DNA from: UBA4416 sp964541155 | GTDB lineage: Bacteria; Bacteroidota; Bacteroidia; B-17B0; Aurantibacillaceae | Assembly: GCA_964541155.1 (NCBI GenBank) | Contig: CAZIPC010000002.1 | Coordinates: forward strand, 62,001 to 126,000 | DNA length: 64,000 nt | Direction of reading: 5' to 3' | Shown here: piece after piece, positions 1-7,391 of the stretch | Numbering within the stretch: position 1 is the stretch's first letter | How the letters are laid out: each line of letters opens with the position of its first letter | Notes under the pieces: generated by a model | Databases searched by the model: none | What the model saw: the letters and a program-made list of their open reading frames with translations, nothing else | Told to the model about the DNA's origin: nothing | Translations under genes and position numbers: made by a program

Positions 1-765
1 TTTAGAAGTTGGAGAGAAGAATATAAAAATGCAATATTATTATGTGATGATAATAATGAATTTTTGTGTTCTCACGAAGTAGAAAAAATGTCTAAATCAA
101 AATACAATGTCGTTACACCAGATGACATTGCTGAAAAATTTGGAGCTGACACCTTGCGCTTGTATGAAATGTTTTTAGGTCCATTAGAGCAAAGTAAACC
201 ATGGAATACTAATGGTATTACGGGCGTGCATGGTTTCTTAAAAAAATTATGGAAATTATTTTATGGTACAGGAACCTTTGCTGTTAGTAACGACGAACCA
301 ACAAAAGCAGAATTAAAAACATTACATAAAACCATCAAAAAAATTACAGAAGACATTGATCGTTTTTCTTTTAATACCTCTATTAGCACATTTATGATTT
401 GTGTAAACGAGTTAACAGATGCAAAATGTAATAAAAGAGCAATTCTTGAACCGTTACTAATTTGTTTATCACCATATGCTCCGCATATAGCCGAAGAACT
501 TTGGGAAAAACTTAACAACAAGGATAGTATTTGCAATGCAAGTTTTCCAATATTTAACGAATCGTATTTAGTAGATGATTCAGTGAATTATCCGGTTTCT
601 GTGAATGGAAAATTAAAGTTTACATTAGAACTTCCTGCTACGTTAACCATTGCAGAAGTTGAAGCTGAAGTGATGAAAAATGAACAAACTCAAAAATTAC
701 TTGATGGAAAACAACCTAAAAAAGTAATTGTAGTTCATAAAAAAATTGTAAATATGGTTGTTTAA
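1..765 (+). CDS. leuS: Leucyl-tRNA synthetase, C-terminal part (5' truncated by window)
   Basis: Leucyl-tRNA synthetase charges tRNA-Leu with leucine in the cytoplasm. The reading frame is open from base 1, so the gene begins outside the window and the first TTG at 64 is not a real start. The class I signature KMSKS is visible around bases 88-102 (EKMSKSKYN). It is followed by the tRNA anticodon-binding helical domain (SPYAPHIAEELWEKL) and the small C-terminal domain ending KKVIVVHKKIVNMVV. The C-terminal sequence and order are as expected for bacterial LeuRS. A strong hairpin terminator follows directly, so the gene ends its transcript. Identity is very secure; only about the last 255 residues are present. 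Confidence 0.95.
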   Translation, partial: FRSWREEYKNAILLCDDNNEFLCSHEVEKMSKSKYNVVTPDDIAEKFGADTLRLYEMFLGPLEQSKPWNTNGITGVHGFLKKLWKLFYGTGTFAVSNDEPTKAELKTLHKTIKKITEDIDRFSFNTSISTFMICVNELTDAKCNKRAILEPLLICLSPYAPHIAEELWEKLNNKDSICNASFPIFNESYLVDDSVNYPVSVNGKLKFTLELPATLTIAEVEAEVMKNEQTQKLLDGKQPKKVIVVHKKIVNMVV

Positions 766-783
766 TTATTTATTTAACTTTAC

Positions 784-816
784 AAAAAAGTCTTGTAATG
801 TTTACAAGACTTTTTT
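784..816 (+). terminator. Rho-independent terminator after leuS
   Basis: A perfect inverted repeat: GTCTTGTAA (790-798) pairs with TTACAAGAC (802-810) across a 3-nt loop. It is flanked by an A6 run (784-789) and a T6 run (811-816). It lies 18 bases past the leuS stop codon. Confidence 0.9.
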
Positions 817-887
817 GTTTTAGTGTTTTTTATGCTTCAATAAACTATTATATTCGCTAATCATTTAACGCTAAACGTCCTTCCTTT

Positions 888-1901
888 ATGAAAAAACTTA
901 TTTTATCATCACTAGTATCATACTTATGTGTTGCGCATCACATGCTTATACACGCCCAATCAGAGCCAATTAAAATTGAAGGGTACGCACAAGGCTCCAC
1001 TTATCATATTGCATATTATGATTCGTTAAATAGAGATTTTCAGCCTGATATTGAAAAAATATTACACGATTTTGACGCGTCTGTTTCAACCTATATTCCT
1101 ACATCTATCATCTCTAAAATAAACAGCAACCAAAAACACGTAAAAGTTGACAAATACTTTATTGCGTGTTTTAATAAAGCAAAAGAGGTATGGAAAAACA
1201 CAGGTGGAGCATTTGATCCCACTGTTTATCCATTAGTAAATGCATGGGGTTTTGGTCCTAATAAAAAAACGAAAATCGAAAAACAAAAAATTGATAGTCT
1301 TTTGCAATTTGTAGGTTTTGATTTAATTACATTAAAAGGTAGAAAAATTATAAAAAAAGATCCTCGAGTAGCTTTAGATTTTAATGCGTTTGCCCAAGGA
1401 TATTCTGTAGATGTCATCGCTGAATTTTTAAACACCAAAGGAATAACTTCTTACTTAGTTGAAATTGGAGGCGAAGTATATGCTAAGGGTAAAAAACCAA
1501 ATAACACGTATTGGAAAGTAGGTATTGAAAAGCCAATTGATAATAAAGAATCTGAAAATCCATTAAAGGCACTTGTAAAGCTAGAAAACATGGCTATCGC
1601 AACATCAGGTAATTATCGTCGCTATGTGATTGAAGATGGCGTAAAATATCACCATCACCTTGATCCAAAAACTGGATATCCAACAAAAAATAATTTATTA
1701 AGTGCGTCTATATTTTCAAAAGAATGCATTTCTGCAGATGCTAATGCCACTGGTATTTTAGTAATGGGGTTAGAAAAGGCTAAAGAATTTTTAACTCATC
1801 ATAAAGAGTTACAAGCATATCTTATTTATTCTGATGATAAAGGAAATTATCAAGTATATGAAACAGATGGGCTAAAAACAATTATTACAGAAACAGAATA
1901 A
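888..1901 (+). CDS. apbE: FAD:protein FMN transferase, exported (ApbE family)
   Basis: ApbE enzymes use FAD to attach FMN covalently to a Thr or Ser of extracytoplasmic proteins. The 337-residue protein starts with a signal peptide (MKKLILSSLVSYLCVAHH..., cleavage near HAQS), so it works outside the inner membrane. Family motifs are visible: the start of the fold (GYAQGSTYHIAYYD), GGAFDPTVYPLVNAWGFGP around residues 104-123, the LDFNAFAQGYSVD segment, LVEIGGEVYAKG, and the C-terminal Mg/FAD site motifs ATSGNYRRY and HHLDPKTGYP, then ISADANATGILVMG. Length is normal for the family. It converges on a DUF2271-like secreted protein carrying a TGAT motif (next gene), which is a candidate substrate. 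No Nqr or Rnf genes are in the window. Confidence 0.93.
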   Translation: MKKLILSSLVSYLCVAHHMLIHAQSEPIKIEGYAQGSTYHIAYYDSLNRDFQPDIEKILHDFDASVSTYIPTSIISKINSNQKHVKVDKYFIACFNKAKEVWKNTGGAFDPTVYPLVNAWGFGPNKKTKIEKQKIDSLLQFVGFDLITLKGRKIIKKDPRVALDFNAFAQGYSVDVIAEFLNTKGITSYLVEIGGEVYAKGKKPNNTYWKVGIEKPIDNKESENPLKALVKLENMAIATSGNYRRYVIEDGVKYHHHLDPKTGYPTKNNLLSASIFSKECISADANATGILVMGLEKAKEFLTHHKELQAYLIYSDDKGNYQVYETDGLKTIITETE

Positions 1902-1920
1902 AATAATACAGGTATAACAC

Positions 1921-1956
1921 CATAAAAAAAGCCCCAATGTTGGGGCTTTTTTTATG
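1921..1956. terminator. Bidirectional terminator between apbE and the DUF2271-like gene
   Basis: GCCCCAA (1931-1937) pairs with TTGGGGC (1940-1946), flanked by A7 and T7, and outermost by CAT/ATG. It lies between convergent genes and looks usable on both strands. The nominal loop is only 2 nt, so one or two inner pairs probably open. Confidence 0.9.
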
Positions 1957-1972
1957 GTTTAAACTATTTAGT

Positions 1973-2791
1973 TTACTTATTTAAAATAAGTTTATGATTT
2001 AAGGCGTTTGTATTATTTGAAACATTAATAAAATAAACTCCATTTGCAAAATTCGATAAATCAATATTCTTAGTTCCGCTAGATAATTGATCAACGTTTT
2101 CTTGGTAAACAACAACGCCTAACATATTAATTACTTTTATGGTATTAGCATTTGTATAATCAACATTAAATACTCCCGCTGTTGGATTTGGGTATATAGA
2201 TAATGATGGCAATTTTATTTCATTTAATCCTGCTGGGCTTGGAATCCAATCTAATACTACACCAGTAAAATACGCATTATCAGCTGGTGTTTGATGATCA
2301 ACTGTTGCTCCCTTAGTAAAAGTATATGTTTGCATGGTTGTACCTGAACTACCATGATTCCAGGTTGATTGAATTGCTACTTTATAAACTCCATCCGGTT
2401 GTAATGTTCCTGTGGTTGCAGCTCCTTTATTTCCATCCCATGTAACTGTATACGTTGTCCAGGTGCTTCTTGTAGCTCCCGTTGTCCCGTCTACAACATC
2501 ACATGCAGATCCTAAACAATTACTAGAAGACATACATCCTGCATTAGCCGCCCAAGTTGGCAAATGATCATTTGTTCCATTGCCGGCATAACGTCTTTTT
2601 GTTTTTATGAAAGAACCTATGTTTGATTGAATCCAAACAGCTAAAACATGCTGTGAATTTCCATTGTAAGTAGGTGTTTTTTGAACCTCAGTAAATGTAG
2701 CTGTTAACGTTCCAGAAGTTTGAGCAGAAAAAGGAACAGAGCATAAAATAGCTAGTGAAGAAATAAAAAATTTAAGTAATTGTTTTTTCAT
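1973..2791 (-). CDS. DUF2271-like secreted protein with T9SS type A sorting domain; possible flavinylation target
   Basis: A 272-residue exported protein. Residues 1-23 form a signal peptide ending FSAQ. Residues about 27-160 resemble the DUF2271 (FlgD-like) family: an AVWIQSNIGSFIKT strand, a W-rich centre, then TVTWDGNKG and DGVYKVAIQSTW. Residues 101-107 read DGTTGAT (bases 2471-2491). That matches the D-x-x-T/S-G-A-T pattern at which ApbE attaches FMN in FMN-binding domains, with Thr107 as the expected site. Residues about 195-272 are a T9SS type A tail (SIYPNPTAGVFNVDY ... ANGVYFINV ... HKLILNK), so the protein should be exported and anchored or released at the cell surface. It faces apbE across a shared terminator. 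DUF2271 assignment is from memory of the family; flavinylation is inference. Confidence 0.75.
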   Translation of the reverse strand: MKKQLLKFFISSLAILCSVPFSAQTSGTLTATFTEVQKTPTYNGNSQHVLAVWIQSNIGSFIKTKRRYAGNGTNDHLPTWAANAGCMSSSNCLGSACDVVDGTTGATRSTWTTYTVTWDGNKGAATTGTLQPDGVYKVAIQSTWNHGSSGTTMQTYTFTKGATVDHQTPADNAYFTGVVLDWIPSPAGLNEIKLPSLSIYPNPTAGVFNVDYTNANTIKVINMLGVVVYQENVDQLSSGTKNIDLSNFANGVYFINVSNNTNALNHKLILNK

Positions 2792-2815
2792 AATTGTATG
2801 TATTTTTATAATTGA

Positions 2816-2846
2816 TAAACGTAATGTTTTTTGGTTTAAAAAACAA
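2816..2846 (-). promoter_or_regulatory. Candidate Bacteroidota promoter for the DUF2271-like gene
   Basis: On the minus strand a TTG (-33 box; plus-strand CAA at 2844-2846) is followed after 20 nt by TACGTTTA (2816-2823). This differs by one base from the TAnnTTTG -7 consensus. It sits 25 bases upstream of the start codon. Confidence 0.5.
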
Positions 2847-2906
2847 CTATGTTATTTAGACTCAATATAAATTAAACCCCTTCTTAACTTTTACAAATTG
2901 TCTTAA

Positions 2907-3611
2907 CTAGTCTTTTATAGTGCCTCCTAGTGCCTTATACCTTTCTAAATCTTTACTTGCATCTTTTTGATTATTCACTATCTTCTCTAGTCTTGCTCTT
3001 TGCAAATAAAATTTTGCAGTTTCTGGTTCTAACTCTATAGCCTTATTGTAATCAGCTAAAGCTGCTTTATACTCTTTAAACATTAATTTTACTTCCGCCC
3101 TACTATTATATGCTTCGGCATGAGTTGGATTATATGCAATAGCATCCGAATAATCTTTTAATGCTCCTTTGTAATCTTTCAGTTCAAATTTTGCAATTCC
3201 CATAAAATAATGAGCATCCGCATTCGATGATTCAAGTGTTATTGTTTTATTAAAATCTATAATCGCCTCCTCATATTTTTTTAAATGGTTTTTATTAATC
3301 CCCCTCATAAAGTAGTTATCTACATTAGTTGAATCAATTTCAATAGCCTTAGTAAAATCATCAATAGCTCCCTGATAATCTTTTGTTATTTCTTTCACCA
3401 TCGCTCGGTCAAAATAAAGCAATGAATCCAGCGGATTGATTTGAATAGCTAACGTAAAATAATAAATCGAACCATCATAATCTTTCTGATTAAATCTTTC
3501 TACGGCACATTCTTTAAATTCTTCTTTACGGCTTTGCTGAGCTGAAATAGAAAAATAACCTAATGATAGTGTTATAATAATTAATTTATTTAATACGTTT
3601 TTTATTATCAT
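2907..3611 (-). CDS. Exported TPR-repeat protein
   Basis: A 234-residue protein with an N-terminal signal peptide (hydrophobic to about residue 22, ending SISAQQ). It is followed by five to six tetratricopeptide repeats of 34 residues, seen as repeated DYxGAIxDFTKAIxIDxxN, YEEAIIDFNKTI, YKGALKDYSDAI and YKAALADYNKAIELEP. TPRs mediate protein-protein contacts, so this is probably a periplasmic or envelope scaffold. It has no catalytic motif. It lies downstream of a terminator that separates it from the YceI operon, so it is probably its own unit. Specific function is unknown. Confidence 0.8.
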   Translation of the reverse strand: MIIKNVLNKLIIITLSLGYFSISAQQSRKEEFKECAVERFNQKDYDGSIYYFTLAIQINPLDSLLYFDRAMVKEITKDYQGAIDDFTKAIEIDSTNVDNYFMRGINKNHLKKYEEAIIDFNKTITLESSNADAHYFMGIAKFELKDYKGALKDYSDAIAYNPTHAEAYNSRAEVKLMFKEYKAALADYNKAIELEPETAKFYLQRARLEKIVNNQKDASKDLERYKALGGTIKD

Positions 3612-3629
3612 ATCATTTATATTTAAATA

Positions 3630-3676
3630 TTCAACAAAAAGCCCAACTATAGTTTATAGATGGGCTTTTTGTTGAA
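3630..3676 (-). terminator. Terminator of the cytochrome/DUF5777/YceI operon
   Basis: A 16-bp inverted repeat: TTCAACAAAAAGCCCA (3630-3645) pairs with TGGGCTTTTTGTTGAA (3661-3676) around a 15-nt loop. It lies just past the YceI stop codon in the minus direction, with the U-rich tract inside the descending arm. Confidence 0.85.
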
Positions 3677-3687
3677 TAAAATAATTT

Positions 3688-4230
3688 TTATTTTTTTAGT
3701 AGCGCCATATCTGCATGAAATGTAACTTGTATGTTTTCTGCGATATTTTCTACATATAAAGAAGGCACTTTAATTTTATGGTCTGCAACCTTTACATCAA
3801 ACTTAGAATCCATAAATAGTTGTCCATCTTTAATTGTAATAGTACCTGTAATTGTTCTCGGTAATTCTACGCCATGCATATCTAACGTGCCAATCATAGT
3901 TACATTGTGCATGCCATTTTTAGTATAATCTATTGTTTCTTTTATTTTTCCTTTAAAAGTGGCGTATGGGTATTTTTCACTCTCAACATAATTTTCATTG
4001 TAGTGCTCTTGCATAAATGCCGACTTAAATATAAAAGCATTTTGTTGAGCTTTAATTGCAAAATCGCCCGTTTTAGAGTTGAAAACTGGTTTTGTTACTG
4101 TGTTAGTAGCATCAATGTTTTCTAATTTAGTTTCACTAAAGAAAGTAATCTTACATTTTTCTCCAACATAAATTTGAGAAAATCCATTTAATCCAATTGA
4201 TAATAACCCTATTAATATTGCTTTTTTCAT
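3688..4230 (-). CDS. YceI family periplasmic lipocalin-like protein
   Basis: A 180-residue protein with a signal peptide (MKKAILIGLLSIGLNGFSQ). The mature part has the YceI-type beta-barrel pattern: KCKITFFSETKLENIDATN, GDFAIKAQQNAFIFKSAFMQEHYNENYVESEKYPYATFKGKI, MIGTLDMHGVELPRTITGTITI, then KVPSLYVENIAENIQVTFHADM. YceI proteins form a lipocalin-like barrel that can bind isoprenoid lipids such as polyprenyl chains or quinones in the periplasm. It is the last gene of a minus-strand operon, 14 bases after the DUF5777-like gene. Next to c-type cytochromes, a role with a quinone-like or prenyl ligand is plausible, but that is inference. Confidence 0.88.
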   Translation of the reverse strand: MKKAILIGLLSIGLNGFSQIYVGEKCKITFFSETKLENIDATNTVTKPVFNSKTGDFAIKAQQNAFIFKSAFMQEHYNENYVESEKYPYATFKGKIKETIDYTKNGMHNVTMIGTLDMHGVELPRTITGTITIKDGQLFMDSKFDVKVADHKIKVPSLYVENIAENIQVTFHADMALLKK

Positions 4231-4244
4231 CTTTCTATTTTGTT

Positions 4245-5147
4245 TTATTCTTTATTTCTTCCTTGTAAACTAAACACGCGTGATATATTAAATCCTAAGC
4301 GAATTCCCCAATTATCCCATGATGTATTTGTATACATAAAATATTGATCTTCTGTTAATCCAAACGAATTTGTTAAATGAATTTGAAACACGTGTCCTCC
4401 TGTTTCTAAATCATATCCTATTCCAAAACTATCATGGTATTTATCTTTGCTGTATTGATTTAATCTTAAGCCATATTCTAAAGTAATGGCTTGGCGTTTT
4501 GCAAATTTGTATCTAGTAACCGCACCTAAAACAAAACAATCGTTTTTATCCGTAATCTTATCTACTAAATTAAAATGCACCATAGCTGCCGTTAATTGAA
4601 ACGAAAAATTAGAATTAAATTTTCGTCCAATCATAATTTGATTACAAAATGCTAATCTATCAGGCACTGTTTGGTATTTATTTATGCCATCGATTAATAC
4701 ATTTTGCATAAATGTATGATAAACGCTAGAGAACAAGGTAACGCTTACCGGCATGCCTCCGCCTTTTGTAGTTTGTTTTAATAATCGGTATTTTAAAAAC
4801 CCATCGGCTATTTTTTTTGCAGACGTTCTTCCTATTCCAAACATTAATCTGCTGTTGGGGCTATATTCTAGTGCTAAACGAATATTAGCTCCTCCATCTA
4901 TCCCCCAAGCGTTATAGGCTCCAGAATTAAAGTTTCCAAATCGATGAGAGATTCTAAAATCTAAGCAACGACGACCTAATACTTCAACGGTGTGAAAATT
5001 AATTAAACGTGTTGTTTTAAATGTGGCTGTTGTATATTCTTTTTTTGGTTTTTCGGCAACCATATTTAATAAATCATCTGCAGTTTGAGATAAAACAGTA
5101 GTTCCACTGCTCACCAAAAAAGAAAGGTAAATAATTATTTTTTTCAT
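4245..5147 (-). CDS. DUF5777-like beta-barrel outer membrane protein
   Basis: A 300-residue protein with a signal peptide (MKKIIIYLSFLVSSGTTVLSQ). The rest alternates short amphipathic strands with Gly/Asn turns: CLDFRISHRFGNFNSGAYNAWGIDGGANIRLALEYSP, SRLMFGIGRTSA, FSFQLTAAMVHF, AITLEYGLRL and HVFQIHLTNSFGL. It ends WGIRLGFNISRVFSL, with a terminal-strand character typical of outer-membrane barrels. It matches the DUF5777 family as I remember it, and that family commonly sits beside YceI and small cytochromes in Bacteroidota. It lies 6 bases after the upstream cytochrome gene. Substrate or channel function is not known. Confidence 0.75.
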   Translation of the reverse strand: MKKIIIYLSFLVSSGTTVLSQTADDLLNMVAEKPKKEYTTATFKTTRLINFHTVEVLGRRCLDFRISHRFGNFNSGAYNAWGIDGGANIRLALEYSPNSRLMFGIGRTSAKKIADGFLKYRLLKQTTKGGGMPVSVTLFSSVYHTFMQNVLIDGINKYQTVPDRLAFCNQIMIGRKFNSNFSFQLTAAMVHFNLVDKITDKNDCFVLGAVTRYKFAKRQAITLEYGLRLNQYSKDKYHDSFGIGYDLETGGHVFQIHLTNSFGLTEDQYFMYTNTSWDNWGIRLGFNISRVFSLQGRNKE

Positions 5148-5153
5148 AAATAG

Positions 5154-5549
5154 TTAATTGTTTGGGGCGCCCGCAGCCACCCATTTTTTAATTTTTGTTA
5201 TATCGCAATCTGAAATTTTTGTAGTGCCTCCTTGTGGCATTTGTTGAGCAACACCATCCCACATAACACTACCAACTAATTTACTACCACCCGGGTCAAC
5301 TGCATCAAAATTAACTGCTGCCCAATTTGTCATGTCGTGTCCACTTCCTGCTCCGTTATGACAACTTCCTGTACACGAATTAGCTAACACAGGAACTATT
5401 TGCGCTGAATAACTAATAACTCCTAATGTATCACAAACGGTGTTTGTTAATGCGCTTTCAGGATGTAACTCTTTAAAGTTATCATAATAACAGCTGTTAA
5501 AAAACAAAACAGCAGTAAAGGATACTAATGATATTTGTATTTTTTTCAT
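5154..5549 (-). CDS. Small c-type cytochrome lipoprotein with CX3CH haem motif
   Basis: A 131-residue lipoprotein (lipobox FFNSC, Cys20). The predicted haem site is C59-T-G-S-C63-H64 (bases 5358-5375), with three residues between the cysteines instead of two. Before it comes SYSAQIVPVLANSC, the usual start of this small cytochrome class (I-x-P-I/V-L-x-x-x-C). A candidate axial methionine lies in QQMPQGG (Met104), and the end IKKWVAAGAPNN is the typical C-terminal helix. It is probably anchored in a membrane facing the periplasm or the cell surface and carries one haem for electron transfer. The upstream paralogue 10 bases away has a different spacing (CX4CH). The reading of the motif was checked on the DNA. 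Confidence 0.8.
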   Translation of the reverse strand: MKKIQISLVSFTAVLFFNSCYYDNFKELHPESALTNTVCDTLGVISYSAQIVPVLANSCTGSCHNGAGSGHDMTNWAAVNFDAVDPGGSKLVGSVMWDGVAQQMPQGGTTKISDCDITKIKKWVAAGAPNN

Positions 5550-5559
5550 AATTAATCGA

Positions 5560-5937
5560 TTAATTGTTTTTTGCGCCTTGACCTATCCATACGTAAATTA
5601 ACTGAATTTGTTTTTCTGTTAGTTCATTAAATGGTTTTTTGGGCATTAAATCTTCTCCGTAACTTATTAACGAGTTGTATATTTTACTTTTTTTTGGCGA
5701 GCCTGCAGTTATTCCACCTTTTATCATGTCGTCATATGTTACTAAGCTCAGTTCTTTAAAATCAATAGCGCCGTGGCATCCAGAGGCAGAGCAATTTGCA
5801 CTTATAATTGGGGCGATTTCTTCTGAATAACTTACTTCTCTTAACGAAGAAAAATTTGGGTTGTTTTTACAAGAAAATGAAAAAACAAAAACAACTAATA
5901 CAGAAAAAATGATAATACGGTTAACTTTTTTTTTCAT
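5560..5937 (-). CDS. Small c-type cytochrome lipoprotein with CX4CH haem motif
   Basis: A 125-residue lipoprotein (lipobox FSFSC, Cys23). The predicted haem site is C49-S-A-S-G-C54-H55 (bases 5773-5793), with four residues between the cysteines. It follows SYSEEIAPIISANC, and the fold ends with LIYVWIGQGAKNN. Met98 in EDLMPKKPF is the likely distal ligand. The layout equals that of its downstream paralogue, so the two probably form an electron relay or serve different partners. It is the first gene of the operon cytochrome-cytochrome-DUF5777-YceI. The photolyase gene ends 47 bases upstream on the same strand, so read-through is possible. Confidence 0.8.
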   Translation of the reverse strand: MKKKVNRIIIFSVLVVFVFSFSCKNNPNFSSLREVSYSEEIAPIISANCSASGCHGAIDFKELSLVTYDDMIKGGITAGSPKKSKIYNSLISYGEDLMPKKPFNELTEKQIQLIYVWIGQGAKNN

Positions 5938-5984
5938 AATAATTTAAGTACACTAAATGTAACAAAAAATTATTACCAAATTTA

Positions 5985-7310
5985 CTATTCAAACAATTTA
6001 ATTTGATTACTTTCAGTTAAAGCTTCTTTATAAACAGATAAGACTCTTAATCTTGCGGTCGCATGATCAACAATTGGTTTAGGGTAATCAATGGTGTTAA
6101 ATTCAGGAATCCATTGCTTTATATAGTCGTATTTTGGATCAAATTTTTTTGTTTGTTCTGCTGGATTAAATACTCTAAAATATGGTGCAGCATCACAACC
6201 GCTACCTGCTGCCCATTGCCATCCGCCATTATTTGCACTCAAATCAAAATCTAATAATTTTTTTGCAAAATAAGCCTCCCCCCATCGCCAGTCTATTAAT
6301 AAATCCTTTACTAAAAAACTGGCCACAATCATTCGTACTCTATTATGCATAAATCCAGTTGAATTCAGCTCTCTCATACCTGCATCTACTATAGGAAACC
6401 CGGTTTTCCCTTCACACCAGGCTTTAAACTCAGTTTCGTTATTTCGCCATATTATGTTATCATATTGTGGTTTAAATGAATTAGTTACAACATGCGGAAA
6501 ATGATGTAAAATCATCATATAAAAATCTCTCCATATCAATTCATTTAACCATGTTTCATTTAATAATATCGCTTGTTTTGCTAAAGCTCTAATACTAACA
6601 GTTCCAAAACGTAAATGAACACTCAATTTACTGGTGCCGTTAATAAACGGGAAATCTCTTTGTTCTTTATATTTCGTAACAATAGACTTACTAATTGTTG
6701 TTGACGGAAAGTTTAATCCAGATGATTCAAATCCAATGCTTTTAAGTGTAGGTATTTCAAATGAATTACTTTTTAAAAAATGATTAAAGTACTTTTTATT
6801 AGGATATGGTTTAACATGGTAATCAGTTAAACGTGTTTTCCATTTACGACTATATGGTGTAAATACGGTATATGGCTTTCCGTCATCTTTTGTTACTTCG
6901 TTTTTTTCAAACACACACTGGTCTTTATACGTTTTAAAACCAATGTGCTTTTTTTCTAACAACTGTTTAATATTTTCGTCGCGCTCGTTAGCATAAGGCT
7001 CATAATCATGATTAGCATATACGCAATCAATCGCATACTCTTTAATTAATTGTGTGAAAACCATTTCTGGAGAAGAATGATATACCTTAATTGAAGAGCC
7101 GATATCTTTTAGTTGCTCATTTAATTTTTGTACAGATGAATGAATAAATTCTACTCTTGCGTCTTTTTTGTCTTCTAATTTATCTAAAATGTGTTTATCA
7201 AAAATAAAAATGGGTAATACTGTAGTTGAGTTTTTGAGAGCATAATATAAACCTGCGTTATCATCTAAACGCAAATCTCTTCTAAACCAAAATATTGTTA
7301 TTTTTTGCAT
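5985..7310 (-). CDS. phr: Deoxyribodipyrimidine photolyase (class I, cryptochrome/photolyase family)
   Basis: Photolyase repairs UV-induced pyrimidine dimers using light and FADH-. The 441-residue protein begins with the Rossmann-like antenna domain (ITIFWFRRDLRLDDNAGLYYAL). It then shows the FAD-binding helical domain: KLSVHLRFGTVSIR, LNELIWRDFYMMIL, GKTGFPIVDAGMRELNSTGFMHNRVRMIVASFLVKDLLIDW, and the dense signature AANNGGWQWAAGSGCDAAPYFRVFNP. It ends with QTKKFDPKYDYIKQWIPE. Length is typical of bacterial CPD photolyases. It is divergent from hutU (81-base gap). It lies directly upstream of the cytochrome operon, but nothing suggests a shared function. Confidence 0.95.
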   Translation of the reverse strand: MQKITIFWFRRDLRLDDNAGLYYALKNSTTVLPIFIFDKHILDKLEDKKDARVEFIHSSVQKLNEQLKDIGSSIKVYHSSPEMVFTQLIKEYAIDCVYANHDYEPYANERDENIKQLLEKKHIGFKTYKDQCVFEKNEVTKDDGKPYTVFTPYSRKWKTRLTDYHVKPYPNKKYFNHFLKSNSFEIPTLKSIGFESSGLNFPSTTISKSIVTKYKEQRDFPFINGTSKLSVHLRFGTVSIRALAKQAILLNETWLNELIWRDFYMMILHHFPHVVTNSFKPQYDNIIWRNNETEFKAWCEGKTGFPIVDAGMRELNSTGFMHNRVRMIVASFLVKDLLIDWRWGEAYFAKKLLDFDLSANNGGWQWAAGSGCDAAPYFRVFNPAEQTKKFDPKYDYIKQWIPEFNTIDYPKPIVDHATARLRVLSVYKEALTESNQIKLFE

Positions 7311-7391
7311 CTTATATTAAACAATAATTGTATCTAAAAGTTTAAAAAAATCATGTAATTTCAACGCTTCTAAATTAATGTATTTATACTT

